From Leptolinea sp. UBA5203 (GTDB taxonomy: Bacteria > Chloroflexota > Anaerolineae > Anaerolineales > Anaerolineaceae): DNA of 64,000 bases. Of the stretch, positions 52,913 through 62,732 are shown piece after piece; the stretch's first letter is position 1; each line of letters begins with the position of its first letter. A program made the translations under genes and the position numbers. The stretch spans positions 143,196 through 207,195 of the forward strand of contig DHVR01000005.1 in the NCBI GenBank assembly GCA_002412765.1. The letters are read 5' to 3'. The notes below the pieces were generated by a model, which was not told the origin of the DNA, searched no databases, and saw only the letters and a program-made list of their open reading frames with translations.

Positions 52913-53989
52913 CTATACTGGATCTAGTTTGATCGGGGTGACAAATCCTTCAGGTTTAATCGTCAAGATTGAACAATTCACCTGGTGCAGCACCTTTTCG
53001 GCGGTGTTGCCAATGAGGAAACCGGCAATACCTGTGCGGCTGACTGTGCCCATCACAATAAGGTCAATTTTCTTTGCCTTGGCTAATTCTGTGATCAAAA
53101 ACCCCGCGTCACCATTCAATAAATAAACTTTGGATTCCAGGTCTTCCATAGGATGTTTCTTAAGTAGTTTAATCAACCACTGTCGATGCACCTCTTTGGT
53201 CTCTTGAAGCAACATATTTACATCCTCGGCTAAAAATTCCCTCTGCCCCCTGATTATGGATTCACCATACATTCTCCAGGCATGGACAATCAGTAATTCG
53301 CATTTTCCAAATCGGGTTAAGGAAGTAGCCAGTTCGAGAATTTTGTCATTGAGCGAAGCCCGATCCTCATCATCCTGTATCAAATCCACAGCAGCCAGGA
53401 TGCGCCTGAATTGTCTAGGATGGTCTGGTTTGATTACCAAGACCGGGCAGGGGCACTTGCGCATCAGATGCATGGTGGTATTACCAAACAATATCTTCTT
53501 AAAGTCCCCCCTGCCATCAGCGGTGATCATGACCAGATCATGCTGGTTCTGCAATACCTCTTGAATGATTGTAATGAATGGTATTCCATATACAGTTTTG
53601 CTTTTTGCCTGGATTCCAGCATGCTGGATTGTAGCGACAAACTGTTCAAGATTGTGTTTTTCTTCTTTAATAATGAGTTCCCAAATATCGATGGTTGCAA
53701 CTTTTGTCTGGTTGGTCAACTCCTTCGAATCATTCACCAAAAATGGAGGCGATGGTGGAAGATGTGTTTGAGCAGGAAATTCTTCAATAATTTCGAACTC
53801 CGGCTTCTGGGTGTCGGCTGTCTTTTTTTGTGAAAATGGCTTAACTGGAATGGATGTTGACGCTTCAATTACATCGATAACTGTCAAGGAAGCATGGTTT
53901 CTTTTCGCTAAATTTAATACATGCTCTAGAAGAGCTCTGTTGTCGGATTTACTGTCAAAGACAACCAAAATATTTTTGAAGCGTTTCAT
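52913..53989 (-). CDS. Double-domain universal stress protein
   Basis: A 358-residue protein with two UspA folds. The first (residues 1-190) opens FKNILVVFDSKSDNRALLEHVL and contains a long insert; the second (about 195-355) opens FRRILAAVDLIQDD. ATP-type motifs are present: ADGRGDFKKILFGNTTMHLMRK in domain 1 and GTVSRTGIAGFLIGNTAEKVL in domain 2 (G-2x-G-9x-G-S/T-like). AGAGGAG precedes the ATG. Such proteins support survival under redox, starvation or acid stress. It stands next to the redox module but is separated by about 270 bases. Confidence 0.9.
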   Translation of the reverse strand: MKRFKNILVVFDSKSDNRALLEHVLNLAKRNHASLTVIDVIEASTSIPVKPFSQKKTADTQKPEFEIIEEFPAQTHLPPSPPFLVNDSKELTNQTKVATIDIWELIIKEEKHNLEQFVATIQHAGIQAKSKTVYGIPFITIIQEVLQNQHDLVMITADGRGDFKKILFGNTTMHLMRKCPCPVLVIKPDHPRQFRRILAAVDLIQDDEDRASLNDKILELATSLTRFGKCELLIVHAWRMYGESIIRGQREFLAEDVNMLLQETKEVHRQWLIKLLKKHPMEDLESKVYLLNGDAGFLITELAKAKKIDLIVMGTVSRTGIAGFLIGNTAEKVLHQVNCSILTIKPEGFVTPIKLDPV

Positions 53990-54268
53990 ACCTACTCCTC
54001 TTAATGGTTTTGGTGACTAACAGAATTTACAGATGTATAATACCTGAATACTTCGTAAAAAAAGATTACCTTCATGTATAAACAACTTGCAAGGAATTCC
54101 TGTAAATCTTTCTATAGTATAGCATTTTCAGTGATTCCTTGTCTCAACTTCTCGTATAGTACTTGCGATTCCGAATGTTGGGTATAGTGAAAATACCTCA
54201 TCGAATACAACGAAGCCAACACCGTACGGCGCACGCAATTTTTTGGGATAAGTAGTGTGTAAGCCATC

Positions 54269-54345
54269 CTGCAAGACGGCGCGGGATCTATGCGTCAATT
54301 AGCCAAACCGGAGAGGGCGGAGGCACTGAGTGTTTCGTACACGTA
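54269..54345 (+). pseudogene. Rhs core shard
   Basis: Encodes ILQDGAGSMRQLAKPERAEALSVSYT, matching 39480-39560 with few changes (LQGGAGSMRQLAKPDGAVALS). No open frame continues on either side. Same family of debris as at 24354. Confidence 0.7.
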
Positions 54346-54449
54346 TGGATGGATTCAAACCCAAAAAATAAACACCAGGAAAACCTGATATTCAGTCGTG
54401 GTGGCTGGATGCGCACCATCCTGTGGGTGTTTGAACCGAGTATATTCAA

Positions 54450-54496
54450 GGTAGCGGGGGCAGGATTCGAACCTATGACACCTTCGGGTTATGAGC
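54450..54496 (-). tRNA. 3' half of tRNA-Met (CAT), relic or attachment site
   Basis: On the minus strand GCTCATAACCCGAAGG, then AGGTTCGAATCCTGCC and CCCGCTACC match the anticodon arm (CAT), variable loop, T arm and acceptor 3' end of an elongator tRNA-Met. The 5' half is absent, and one T-stem pair is lost. 3' halves of tRNA genes are typical attachment sites left by integrative elements. Confidence 0.65.
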
Positions 54497-54813
54497 AAAA
54501 AACCAGAATCCGTACCATTTGGGCTGTGGATTCTGAAATTTCGCCAAACAGGCGAACGCTGGTTCAAACTTGCCTGGCAGGCAACGATAGTTGATCAATG
54601 TTCAAAACTTAAAGGGTTTTATGGAAGAATTCAACCATTATTATCTCAATGGCTCATTTTCCTTGTTATATCGTTAGATATTTAAATTACTTAATTATTA
54701 ATTACCAATACTACAAATAAATCACCCTGGTTATCTCAAAAGCAGGTTAGTCAGCAAATTTTCAGAGTAACTTGCTAACTCGGTTGAACTCCTAATATTT
54801 TGGATAACACTCT

Positions 54814-55767
54814 CTATTCCTTGGCCAATTTTTTGGCAGTAAAGCAATCTGTTATCAGGATGTTGATCCATTTTCCACGTAAGGCTCCTAAAATGCCTGC
54901 GTATTTTCTTTCGCCGCCTGCGATACCAATGGCACGATTTACCTTTCTGAGCTGGTCCAGGCTCATTGAGATAACCCGATTTTCCAATCCCGTATGGACA
55001 AGTTTTCCATCCAAGTCATAAAAACGTAAAAGAATATCACCAACGGCCTTATTTTCTCGCAATAATCTGTTTTCTTCATTGGAGAAGATATTGCCGGATT
55101 GGGCGATTAGTGGGGAGGGATCAATGGCACCGATACCGACCAGGGCCGTCGTGACGTGGTCAAATAAACTGATGGCAGGTTGGACAGATGCATCTGATAA
55201 AAGCACATCTCTGGCGGCTTCAGTGGATACAATCCCGGTGATGGGAAGGTAAACGGCTTCACCATTGACCAGCCTGGCCATCCGGGAGGTTAATTGTGTG
55301 GCGTGAGCTTCCACGGAAGGATTCCCTACGCCGCCCAGAATTTGTACGACCTTCACCCCAGGTTTTTTAGGCAAAGGATGGAGTGCATCCACCATGGTTA
55401 GCAAGGTAGCGCTCCAGGAAGAAATGCCCAGGATTTCATTGGGACGAATGGAACTTTCAAGGTAATATGCTGCTGCAGCGCCCAAATCACGCTGGATCAT
55501 TTTTTCATCTTTATCCATGGTGTCTACGACAATTGCATCTCGTAATGCATATTTTTTTACTAAGGTTTCTTCGATTTCAGTGTATACGCCTTTGGGTACA
55601 TTGATATTTATTCGAATGATGCCTTCTTCTTTTGATTTGCTTAATAACCGGGAGACCGTAGCTTGGGAAAGTTCCAATTGGTGAGCAATTTCAGATTGTC
55701 GCATATCCCATTCGTAATACATCCGTGCAACCCGGGCAATGATCCGTAATTCATCAATTCTGAGCAT
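54814..55767 (-). CDS. SorC/DeoR-type sugar-responsive regulator
   Basis: A 317-residue SorC-family regulator. Helix-turn-helix: MYYEWDMRQSEIAHQLELSQATVSRLLSKSKEEGII (residues about 15-55). The sugar-phosphate-binding domain includes LGISSWSATLLTMVDAL, VQILGGVGNPSVEAHA and GIGAIDPSPLIAQSG. It is divergent from the transketolase-kinase-transporter operon and very likely controls it in response to a phosphorylated sugar intermediate. Confidence 0.9.
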   Translation of the reverse strand: MLRIDELRIIARVARMYYEWDMRQSEIAHQLELSQATVSRLLSKSKEEGIIRININVPKGVYTEIEETLVKKYALRDAIVVDTMDKDEKMIQRDLGAAAAYYLESSIRPNEILGISSWSATLLTMVDALHPLPKKPGVKVVQILGGVGNPSVEAHATQLTSRMARLVNGEAVYLPITGIVSTEAARDVLLSDASVQPAISLFDHVTTALVGIGAIDPSPLIAQSGNIFSNEENRLLRENKAVGDILLRFYDLDGKLVHTGLENRVISMSLDQLRKVNRAIGIAGGERKYAGILGALRGKWINILITDCFTAKKLAKE

Positions 55768-55817
55768 AAGAGTGTCCTTGAATAAAAATGAATAGCTGAA
55801 TAAATATACAAAATATA

Positions 55818-55846
55818 TTGTCTTGTTATTTCATATTCAGTATTAT
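55818..55846 (+). promoter_or_regulatory. Promoter of the sugar catabolic operon
   Basis: -35 TTGTCT (55818-55823), 17-bp spacer, -10 TATTAT (55841-55846), about 43 bases before ATG 55889, in the divergent region with the SorC gene. Repeated TGAATA / TATTCA motifs surround it (for instance 55876-55888) and may be regulator sites. Confidence 0.6.
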
Positions 55847-55888
55847 AACAAAGGATGAATAAAATTTACATATGGGAATAAATATTCA

Positions 55889-56764
55889 ATGAAAATTTCA
55901 AGTCAAATAACAAAACTTTCAGATGCGAAAATTCAATGGATGGCTAACAGATCCGTTCAATATCGTCAGGCCATTCTGAAAATGATCTATGAAGGTAAAA
56001 GTGGACATACTGGGGGTTCTTTGTCCTGTGTGGATATTTTAAATGTTTTATACAATCACACGATGAATATTACCCCAGAAAATTTTAATGAAATTGACCG
56101 TGATCATTATGTGCATAGCAAGGGACACTCTGTAGAAGCGCTTTATGTGGTATTGGCCGATAAGAATTTTTTCAAGAGTGAATTGCTGTCTGATTTTGAA
56201 AAGTATTCCTCAAATATGATCGGTCATCCAACACGCTATGTGAACGGAATTGAGCAAAATACCGGGGCATTGGGGCATGGACTATCCATTGCAGTTGGCA
56301 TGGCACTGGCCGCCAAATTGGATCAAAGGGATAATCGTGTTTTTACCATCATGGGCGATGGTGAACTGACAGAAGGATCAATCTGGGAAGCCTCAGCCAG
56401 TGCTGCAAATTTTTCTTTGGATAATTTAACGGCCATCATTGATCGCAATCACTTACAAATCAGTGGTCCTACTGAACAAGTCATGAAGATGGAACCCCTG
56501 GAAGAGAAATTTGCCGCCTTTGGGTATGCAGTGCGAAATGTAGATGGAAACGATGTGGCCGAATTAGCCTCGTTATTAAGTTGCGTACCTTTTGAGCCGG
56601 GAAAACCTAATCTAATCCTGGCAAATACCGTTAAAGGCAAGGGGATAAGCTATATGGAAAATAACACCTCCTGGCATCACCGCGTTCCCACGGATTCTGA
56701 ATATCAAATTGCAATCGAGGAACTGGAACAGGCTAAAAAAGTATTGGAGCATAAAAATGGTTGA
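55889..56764 (+). CDS. Transketolase, N-terminal (TPP-binding) subunit
   Basis: A 291-residue split transketolase subunit. SGHTGGSLSCVDILNVLY near residue 40 and the thiamine diphosphate motif GDGELTEGSIWEASASA...IIDRNH near 155-190 are both present. The active site is shared with the C-terminal subunit encoded next (8-bp overlap). It transfers two-carbon units between sugar phosphates in the cytoplasm. In a locus with its own kinase and importer it may act on a specific sugar such as apulose 4-phosphate. Confidence 0.92.
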   Translation: MKISSQITKLSDAKIQWMANRSVQYRQAILKMIYEGKSGHTGGSLSCVDILNVLYNHTMNITPENFNEIDRDHYVHSKGHSVEALYVVLADKNFFKSELLSDFEKYSSNMIGHPTRYVNGIEQNTGALGHGLSIAVGMALAAKLDQRDNRVFTIMGDGELTEGSIWEASASAANFSLDNLTAIIDRNHLQISGPTEQVMKMEPLEEKFAAFGYAVRNVDGNDVAELASLLSCVPFEPGKPNLILANTVKGKGISYMENNTSWHHRVPTDSEYQIAIEELEQAKKVLEHKNG

Positions 56765-57728
56765 ATCTACATTACAAATTGGAAAAACCAACCTGGATGT
56801 CTTTGCTCAGACTTTGTTGGAACTGGCAGAGCAGGATCGTGATATCCTGGTGGTGACGAGTGATTCCCGCGGCTCTGGTCGATTAACCAAATTCGGGGAA
56901 ACACTCCCGAAACAACTTATTGAGATCGGAATCGCAGAACAAAACATGGTCGGTGTATCTGCGGGTTTAGCTTCCTCTGGTAAAAAAGTGTTTACCGTAT
57001 CTCCAGCCTGTTTTTTGACTGCTAGAGCCCTGGAGCAGATAAAAAATGATGTTGCTTATTCAGATCATCCTGTAAAAATTATTGGGATCAGTGCCGGGGT
57101 CAGTTATGGCTCATTAGGTACTACCCATCATTCCTTGCACGATTTCGCAGTGTTGCAGGCTATTCATAATATTGATATAGTCGTCCCAGCTGATAATTTA
57201 GAAACACGGGAAGCCATCCTGGCAGCTGTTGATTATCCCAAACCCTTGTATATTCGTTTTGGGAAAAAAGCCATGCCGATCAACCTTGCAATGGATAGAG
57301 AGTTTAAAATTGGCAAAGCCTGCCAATTGACGTCCATTCGAGATACCTATGATGTGGCGCTTATTGCAAATGGAGAAACGGTTTACCCAGCATTGTTAGC
57401 CAGCCAAATCCTTGCGGAAAAGAATATTACCAGTTGCGTTCTGAGTCTACACACGATTCGTCCATTTGATGAAGAAGCTGTTCGAAATGCTGCCCTTAAA
57501 TCAAAGTGTTTACTCAGTGTTGAGGAGCATAGTGTTAATGGGGGATTGGGAAGCCGGATCGCCAGTTTACTGATGCAATCTGGTATCTGCACTCCTTTTA
57601 AAATTATCGGCATACCAGATGAGCATTCAGTTACCGGAAGTCAGGTGGAAATTTTTAATTATTATGGAATCTCTCCACAAGGGCTTGCCAATCAAACCCT
57701 GACCCTTCTTGAGGAATCCAGAAAATGA
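56757..57728 (+). CDS. Transketolase, C-terminal subunit
   Basis: A 323-residue partner from ATG 56757, overlapping the previous gene. The pyrimidine-binding domain has IEIGIAEQNMVGVSAGLASSGKKVF and ISAGVSYGSLGTTHHSLHDFAVL; the C-terminal domain ends with SLHTIRPFDEEAVRNAA and EEHSVNGGLGSRIASLL. With the N subunit it forms a full transketolase. It overlaps the kinase gene by ATGA. Confidence 0.92.
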   Translation: MVESTLQIGKTNLDVFAQTLLELAEQDRDILVVTSDSRGSGRLTKFGETLPKQLIEIGIAEQNMVGVSAGLASSGKKVFTVSPACFLTARALEQIKNDVAYSDHPVKIIGISAGVSYGSLGTTHHSLHDFAVLQAIHNIDIVVPADNLETREAILAAVDYPKPLYIRFGKKAMPINLAMDREFKIGKACQLTSIRDTYDVALIANGETVYPALLASQILAEKNITSCVLSLHTIRPFDEEAVRNAALKSKCLLSVEEHSVNGGLGSRIASLLMQSGICTPFKIIGIPDEHSVTGSQVEIFNYYGISPQGLANQTLTLLEESRK

Positions 57729-59227
57729 TTGATCCTCGTAAATTATTCCTTGCCATAGATCAAAGTACATCTGCTACGAAAGCCATGCTATTTTCTGTGG
57801 ACGGACGGTTGGTGGATCAAAAAGCAATCTCTCATCGTCAGATTTACCCAAAACCTGGTTGGGTTGAACATAATGCTGACGAAATATTTAAAAATGTTCA
57901 ATCTGTTATCAGTAATTTACTTGAATGCCATTCTGATCGATGGAACAATTTGCTGGCATTAAGTATCACCAATCAAAGGGAGACATTTGTCATTTTCGAT
58001 CGGGAAACTGGGTTGCCCTTATGCAACGCTATTGTTTGGCAATGTCGGCGCGGAGATGAAATTTGCAAGAAATTGGTTGAATCGGGTAAAGAAGAAATTG
58101 TCCGTTCCTTAACGGGGCTAAGAATCGACACCTATTTTCCAGCAAGCAAACTGCGCTGGTTATTAAATGAAAAACCAGAACTGGCTGCTCGATTAAAAGA
58201 TGGATCGGCATTATTCGGGACGATCGATACCTATCTGATATATCGCTTGACCGGGTGCAAGGTTTATGCTACTGACCATACCAATGCATCCAGAACTTTA
58301 CTTTATGACATCAACAAGCTGGTCTGGAGTGAAGAATTATGTGATTTATTTGGCATCTCGTTCTCTGCTTTACCTGAAATTCGCGAGAGCATGGCCTGGT
58401 TTGGTGATACCGACCTTGTGGGCTGCCTCAATCGGCGGATCCCAATCTACGGAGTCATGGGGGATTCGCAAGCTGCCCTTTTTGCACAACGCTGTTACGA
58501 GTTGGGTTCTGCAAAAGTAACTTTTGGTACAGGTTCATCCATTCTTTTGAATATTGGGCAGGAAGTGCGGCTCTCAAAACAAGGCATTGTGACTGCGCTT
58601 GGATGGGTTGTGAATGGGCAGCCAACTTATGCTTTTGAAGGAATTATCAATTATACCGGTGCAACGATTTCCTGGTTGAGGGATCAATTAGGGCTGATTA
58701 CTGATCCGGCCGAGACTGAAAAGCTGGCCTTATCTGTGCCCGATAATGGTGGAGTCTATTTTGTACCGGCTTTTGTGGGGTTGAGTGCCCCTTATTGGCG
58801 TGCAGATGCCCATGCAGCAATTTTGGGTATGTCCCCCGATACCAATCGCGCCCATATTGTCAGGGCAGCTCTGGAATCCATAGCATATTTGGTCACTGAT
58901 GTACTAAAGTCCATGGCTTCTGACGAAGGGATTGAGCTCGACACAATTTATGCTGACGGAGGAGCGGTACGTAATTCCTTCTTAATGCAATTTGTGGCTG
59001 ATTTAAATCAACTTACCGTTCGGGCTTCGCAGGCACCTGAATTATCTGCATTGGGGGCAGTCTATAGTGGTTTCCTCGGATTGAATATCTATTCGTCTTT
59101 GGAAGCATTACAAAATTTACCTTATCGATATGATGAGTTTTCTCCAATAGTAGATTCTTCTCATTCAAAAAAACTATTCGCAGGCTGGAAGGCAGCAGTA
59201 CAACAAATTTTGTATCAACCCAAATAA
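57725..59227 (+). CDS. FGGY family carbohydrate kinase (glycerol kinase-like)
   Basis: A 500-residue FGGY kinase: AIDQSTSATKAMLF (phosphate 1), TNQRETFVIFDRETGLPLCNAIVWQCRRG, YLIYRLTGCKVYATDHTNASRTLL, GDSQAALFAQRC, TFGTGSSILLNIG and ADGGAVRNSFLMQFVADL. Sequence style is closest to glycerol kinases, but some residues differ (QST for the usual GTT after AIDQ). Given the company of a split transketolase and ribose-type importer, it may phosphorylate another polyol or branched sugar. ATGA overlap with the gene before. Confidence 0.88.
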   Translation: MIDPRKLFLAIDQSTSATKAMLFSVDGRLVDQKAISHRQIYPKPGWVEHNADEIFKNVQSVISNLLECHSDRWNNLLALSITNQRETFVIFDRETGLPLCNAIVWQCRRGDEICKKLVESGKEEIVRSLTGLRIDTYFPASKLRWLLNEKPELAARLKDGSALFGTIDTYLIYRLTGCKVYATDHTNASRTLLYDINKLVWSEELCDLFGISFSALPEIRESMAWFGDTDLVGCLNRRIPIYGVMGDSQAALFAQRCYELGSAKVTFGTGSSILLNIGQEVRLSKQGIVTALGWVVNGQPTYAFEGIINYTGATISWLRDQLGLITDPAETEKLALSVPDNGGVYFVPAFVGLSAPYWRADAHAAILGMSPDTNRAHIVRAALESIAYLVTDVLKSMASDEGIELDTIYADGGAVRNSFLMQFVADLNQLTVRASQAPELSALGAVYSGFLGLNIYSSLEALQNLPYRYDEFSPIVDSSHSKKLFAGWKAAVQQILYQPK

Positions 59228-59237
59228 GGAAAAAGGT

Positions 59238-59939
59238 ATGAAACAAAAAATAGTCACAGTAATTGTTGCGCTAATCGTTCTTATAGCTGTAGTACTCATG
59301 GGACGTTTTGGGTTTACCGTAGTAAAAATTGAAGATGTCCAAAAAGCAGTTGAAAGCGAAACTTTTGATCCAGTTGCTTATTTAGACAGCATTTGGACCT
59401 CTGACCTTTTACCCGCATTTGATGAAAAATCAGTTGAATTATCAAGAATATTGACGGAAATTGAACCGGATGCGGATGGAACCACGCCAAAAGATACCTT
59501 GACGATCATCGCAAAAAAATATGGTTTGATCACGGTCGGTGAGGCTCATGTATACATGGTGAAAGGCAGTGGAAAAGTTGTCAGTGTAAATACCGATTCA
59601 AGTTTGGGCACTGCAGAAATTGTACTGGATGATTATGCTGGTCCAATTAAAGTCCTTCTATATATCGGCACACGTATCCCCAGTGATGAGACATCTGTTC
59701 GCGATGCCGTTGGATTTATCAGTTTTGGCGATTTCAAGGAACAGACAGAGTATGGCAAAGTTGGATCTGAAATCAACAAGCGGATTCTTAGTCAAACCTT
59801 AAATGAATTGGATGTGGAAAATTTAGTTGGCAAAACCATCTCCTTCCAAGGCGCTTTCAACATCCGGACATTTAATCTGATTCAAATTGACTTAAAAGAA
59901 ATCAAAATCGTCCCTGTTCAGATCACAGTGGGAGAATAA
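59238..59939 (+). CDS. DUF2291 family protein of sugar ABC loci
   Basis: A 233-residue protein with one N-terminal membrane helix (residues 5-25) and an extracytoplasmic part starting KIEDVQKAVESETFDPVAYLDSIW. That is the DUF2291 opening, followed by an OB-like segment with VSVNTDSSLGTAEIVLDDYAG. AAAAAGG precedes the ATG. The family accompanies RbsABC-type importers and split transketolases, but its role is unknown. It starts 10 bases after the kinase and 3 bases before the ATPase gene. Confidence 0.85.
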   Translation: MKQKIVTVIVALIVLIAVVLMGRFGFTVVKIEDVQKAVESETFDPVAYLDSIWTSDLLPAFDEKSVELSRILTEIEPDADGTTPKDTLTIIAKKYGLITVGEAHVYMVKGSGKVVSVNTDSSLGTAEIVLDDYAGPIKVLLYIGTRIPSDETSVRDAVGFISFGDFKEQTEYGKVGSEINKRILSQTLNELDVENLVGKTISFQGAFNIRTFNLIQIDLKEIKIVPVQITVGE

Positions 59940-59942
59940 TCT

Positions 59943-61538
59943 ATGGCAGAACCAACTCCCGTTCATGACTCAAAGGTAAATCCAACCACAGATGATGATT
60001 TGGGGGAAATCATCTTAACGACGGAAAGTATTACTAAGATTTTTCCGGGAACTGTCGCATTGGATGAGGTATCCTTTAAAGTTCACAAGGGCAAAGTCAA
60101 TGTTCTGATCGGCGAAAATGGGGCTGGTAAATCCACCCTGATGAAAATTCTGGCAGGCGTTGAACAGCCCAGTAAAGGAAAGATCCTGCTGGATGGAAAT
60201 GAAATCCATTTACATTCTCCCCTGGATGCAACTCGTTTGGGTATTGGGATTATTTATCAGGAACTCAACTTATGCGGGAACTTGAGTGTTCGGGACAATA
60301 TTTTTCTTGCTCAAGAAGTTGTTCAGAATGGTTTGATTGAACAGAAAGTAGAAAAAAGGCGTGCTGAAGAATTAATAAAACGATTGGAGCAGGACATTTC
60401 TTCCACTGCATTAGTTGGAGATTTGCGAATTGGTCAGCAGCAAATTGTTGAAATTGCCAAAGCCTTGGTTCAGGATGTACGGATTTTAATCATGGATGAG
60501 CCAACCTCAGCTTTAAGTGCTGCTGAAGTGGAAGTTCTCTTCCGTGTTATTCGGGAGCTCAAAGCACAAGGGGTGGCCATCATTTATATTTCTCACAAAC
60601 TGGAAGAGTTGCTTCAAATTGGCGATTACATCACGGTCTTGCGGGATGGACGAAAAGTCGCGGAAGAAGAAGCATCCAAGGTGGATGTCTACTGGCTGAT
60701 CATGAACATGGTTGGGCGTAATCCTGGTGCTTTATTTCCCCGTGAAGAAAGGGAATCTGGCCAGGTGCTGCTAAAGGTAGAGGATTTAACCTTACCGCGA
60801 GCTGGTGGCGGGTATATTTTGGATCATATTTCCTTTGAGCTGAGAGAAGGGGAGATTCTAGGATTTTATGGTCTCATGGGTGCAGGACGGTCCGATCTTC
60901 TGGACTGTCTGGCCGGCGCACGACCACAGGCGGCTGGAAAAATTTGGCTAAACCAGGAATTAATTACCACCAATACAGTGACTGATCGTATCAAAGCTGG
61001 ATTCGTGCTTGTCCCCGAAGATCGTCAGCGATATGGACTGGTACAGACCTTGTCTGTTATGGATAACATGCTGCTGGCCAGTCTAAAAAAATACCTGGGT
61101 AAAATATTCTTGGTCCATAAAAAAGAGAAAAAAGCAGCAGATGAACAGGTAAAAAGTTTATCCATTCGTGTAGCTAATATTAATCAACCCATTACATCCC
61201 TCAGTGGAGGGAATCAACAAAAGGTGGTAGTAGCAAAAGGGTTGTTAACAAATCCAAAAGTGCTCCTGCTGGATGAACCGACTCGTGGGATTGATGTTGG
61301 TGCAAAAACAGAAATATTTGAATTAATGAATCGATTGGCTTCCCAAAAATATGGCGTGATTTTTGTTTCATCAGAGTTAAAGGAAATATTTGCCATGTCA
61401 GATCGGATTTTGGTAATGTCAAAAGGTGCAGTCACTGGAGAATTCACCCATAGCGAAGCTACTGAAGAAAAATTAGTTGAAGCTTCAGCCGTTGGCCACG
61501 GCATATCAAACGGAGGCAAGCATAATGGAATCAAATAA
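59943..61538 (+). CDS. Rbs-type sugar ABC transporter ATPase
   Basis: A 531-residue protein with two ABC domains. Domain 1: Walker A IGENGAGKSTLMKIL, Q-loop region YQELNLC, LRIGQQQIVEIAKALV (signature-like), Walker B LIMDEPTSAL. Domain 2: GLMGAGRSDLLDCL (degenerate Walker A), LSGGNQQKVVVAKGL (signature), LLLDEPTRGIDVGAK. This is the RbsA/MglA plan. It energises import with the permease and binding protein encoded after it. Confidence 0.93.
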   Translation: MAEPTPVHDSKVNPTTDDDLGEIILTTESITKIFPGTVALDEVSFKVHKGKVNVLIGENGAGKSTLMKILAGVEQPSKGKILLDGNEIHLHSPLDATRLGIGIIYQELNLCGNLSVRDNIFLAQEVVQNGLIEQKVEKRRAEELIKRLEQDISSTALVGDLRIGQQQIVEIAKALVQDVRILIMDEPTSALSAAEVEVLFRVIRELKAQGVAIIYISHKLEELLQIGDYITVLRDGRKVAEEEASKVDVYWLIMNMVGRNPGALFPREERESGQVLLKVEDLTLPRAGGGYILDHISFELREGEILGFYGLMGAGRSDLLDCLAGARPQAAGKIWLNQELITTNTVTDRIKAGFVLVPEDRQRYGLVQTLSVMDNMLLASLKKYLGKIFLVHKKEKKAADEQVKSLSIRVANINQPITSLSGGNQQKVVVAKGLLTNPKVLLLDEPTRGIDVGAKTEIFELMNRLASQKYGVIFVSSELKEIFAMSDRILVMSKGAVTGEFTHSEATEEKLVEASAVGHGISNGGKHNGIK

Positions 61539-62607
61539 TAATCAAAAATCAACACAGCTTCAAAAAGGCAAGAAAATTACAAAGACAGATATCCAGCAAT
61601 TTCTGTTACGGGGTAGGGCATTCATTGCTTTGATCCTTGTGCTGCTGGTGTTCACTTCCTTGTCCCCCCAATTTTTAAGCACTGGCAATTTGGTCATTAT
61701 GTCCAAACATGTTGCCATCAACGCTCTCTTAGCCATCGGTGTAACTTTTGTCATCCTGACAGGCGGTATTGATCTATCCGTCGGATCCATTGTGGGTATG
61801 ACTGCCATGATCGCAGGTGGATTGATCAATGAAGGAATTCAGATTCCGCAACTCGGTATTATTGTTTACCCTCATACCTGGATGATTATTCTTATTTCTT
61901 TGGCTGTCGGCACATTGATGGGTGCGATAAGCGGGTTCATCATAACCCGATTCAATGTAGCTCCATTTATTGCGACTCTGGGTATGTTATATGTAGCACG
62001 TGGAATTGCAGGGCTGCGTAATAATGGGTACACCTTTCCCAATCTCATTGGGCGGCCTGAATATGGCAATACAGGATTTGAAGTCCTTGGAGCAGGCAGC
62101 TTTTTAGGTATCAATTATTCCATCTGGCTTATGGTACTGTTTGCGGTAGTGGCCTATATTGTTACCAGCCGGTTGCCATTAGGACGCCATATCTTTGCTC
62201 TTGGAGGCAATGAACGTGCAGCCGAGCTTTCGGGTGTTCGTGTCAATCGCACAAAAGTTATTGTTTACAGTATCAGCGGATTTTGTGCAGCAATGGTTGG
62301 TCTGATTATCGCCTCGCAATTGGTGGCGGCGCATCCGGCGACAGGTGACTCCTTTGAACTCAATGCCATCGCTGCAGTTGTACTTGGCGGGACTTCGTTA
62401 GCAGGTGGAAGAGGCAGCATTGGCGGAACACTAATTGGGGCGTTTGTTATTGGTGTCTTGGGAGATGGCCTGGTGATGATGGGTGTTTCATCCTTCTGGC
62501 AGAATGTGATCAAGGGTGCTGTGATTGTATTGGCAGTCATTATTGATCAGGTGCAGGCACGGATGCAAGAACGCATCGCACTTCAGAAGCAACAGGAAAT
62601 GAAGTAG
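61525..62607 (+). CDS. Rbs-type sugar ABC transporter permease
   Basis: A 360-residue permease from ATG 61525, overlapping the ATPase gene by 14 bases. Eight or so helices with family motifs: VTFVILTGGIDLSVGSIVGM, FIATLGMLYVARGIAGL and AVVLGGTSLAGGRGSIGGTLIGAF. The RbsC type normally functions as a homodimer. The start within the end of the ATPase gene gives coupled synthesis. Confidence 0.93.
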   Translation: MESNNNQKSTQLQKGKKITKTDIQQFLLRGRAFIALILVLLVFTSLSPQFLSTGNLVIMSKHVAINALLAIGVTFVILTGGIDLSVGSIVGMTAMIAGGLINEGIQIPQLGIIVYPHTWMIILISLAVGTLMGAISGFIITRFNVAPFIATLGMLYVARGIAGLRNNGYTFPNLIGRPEYGNTGFEVLGAGSFLGINYSIWLMVLFAVVAYIVTSRLPLGRHIFALGGNERAAELSGVRVNRTKVIVYSISGFCAAMVGLIIASQLVAAHPATGDSFELNAIAAVVLGGTSLAGGRGSIGGTLIGAFVIGVLGDGLVMMGVSSFWQNVIKGAVIVLAVIIDQVQARMQERIALQKQQEMK

Positions 62608-62732
62608 TTTTTTGGATTACAGCAATACCTTCTAAAAGAAGTTGCATGACGAAAGAAGAGATTTGTGTTTTTACCAAGATCAAATCAGTTTATTCAAATT
62701 TTGATTCATCAACAAGTAAAAAGGAGAATATA

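Larger units (their letters stand above)
53990..54813. other. Gene-free junk region with Rhs and tRNA relics
   Basis: No intact gene. It includes an Rhs shard (54269-54345) and the 3' half of a tRNA-Met (54450-54496). The remaining DNA is AT-rich with short frames that have no ribosome sites. It separates the stress genes from the sugar locus. Confidence 0.5.

Noticed and set aside
54450..54496. Intact tRNA-Met gene
   Set aside because: The D arm and 5' acceptor half are absent and the T stem is damaged, so it cannot form a tRNA.
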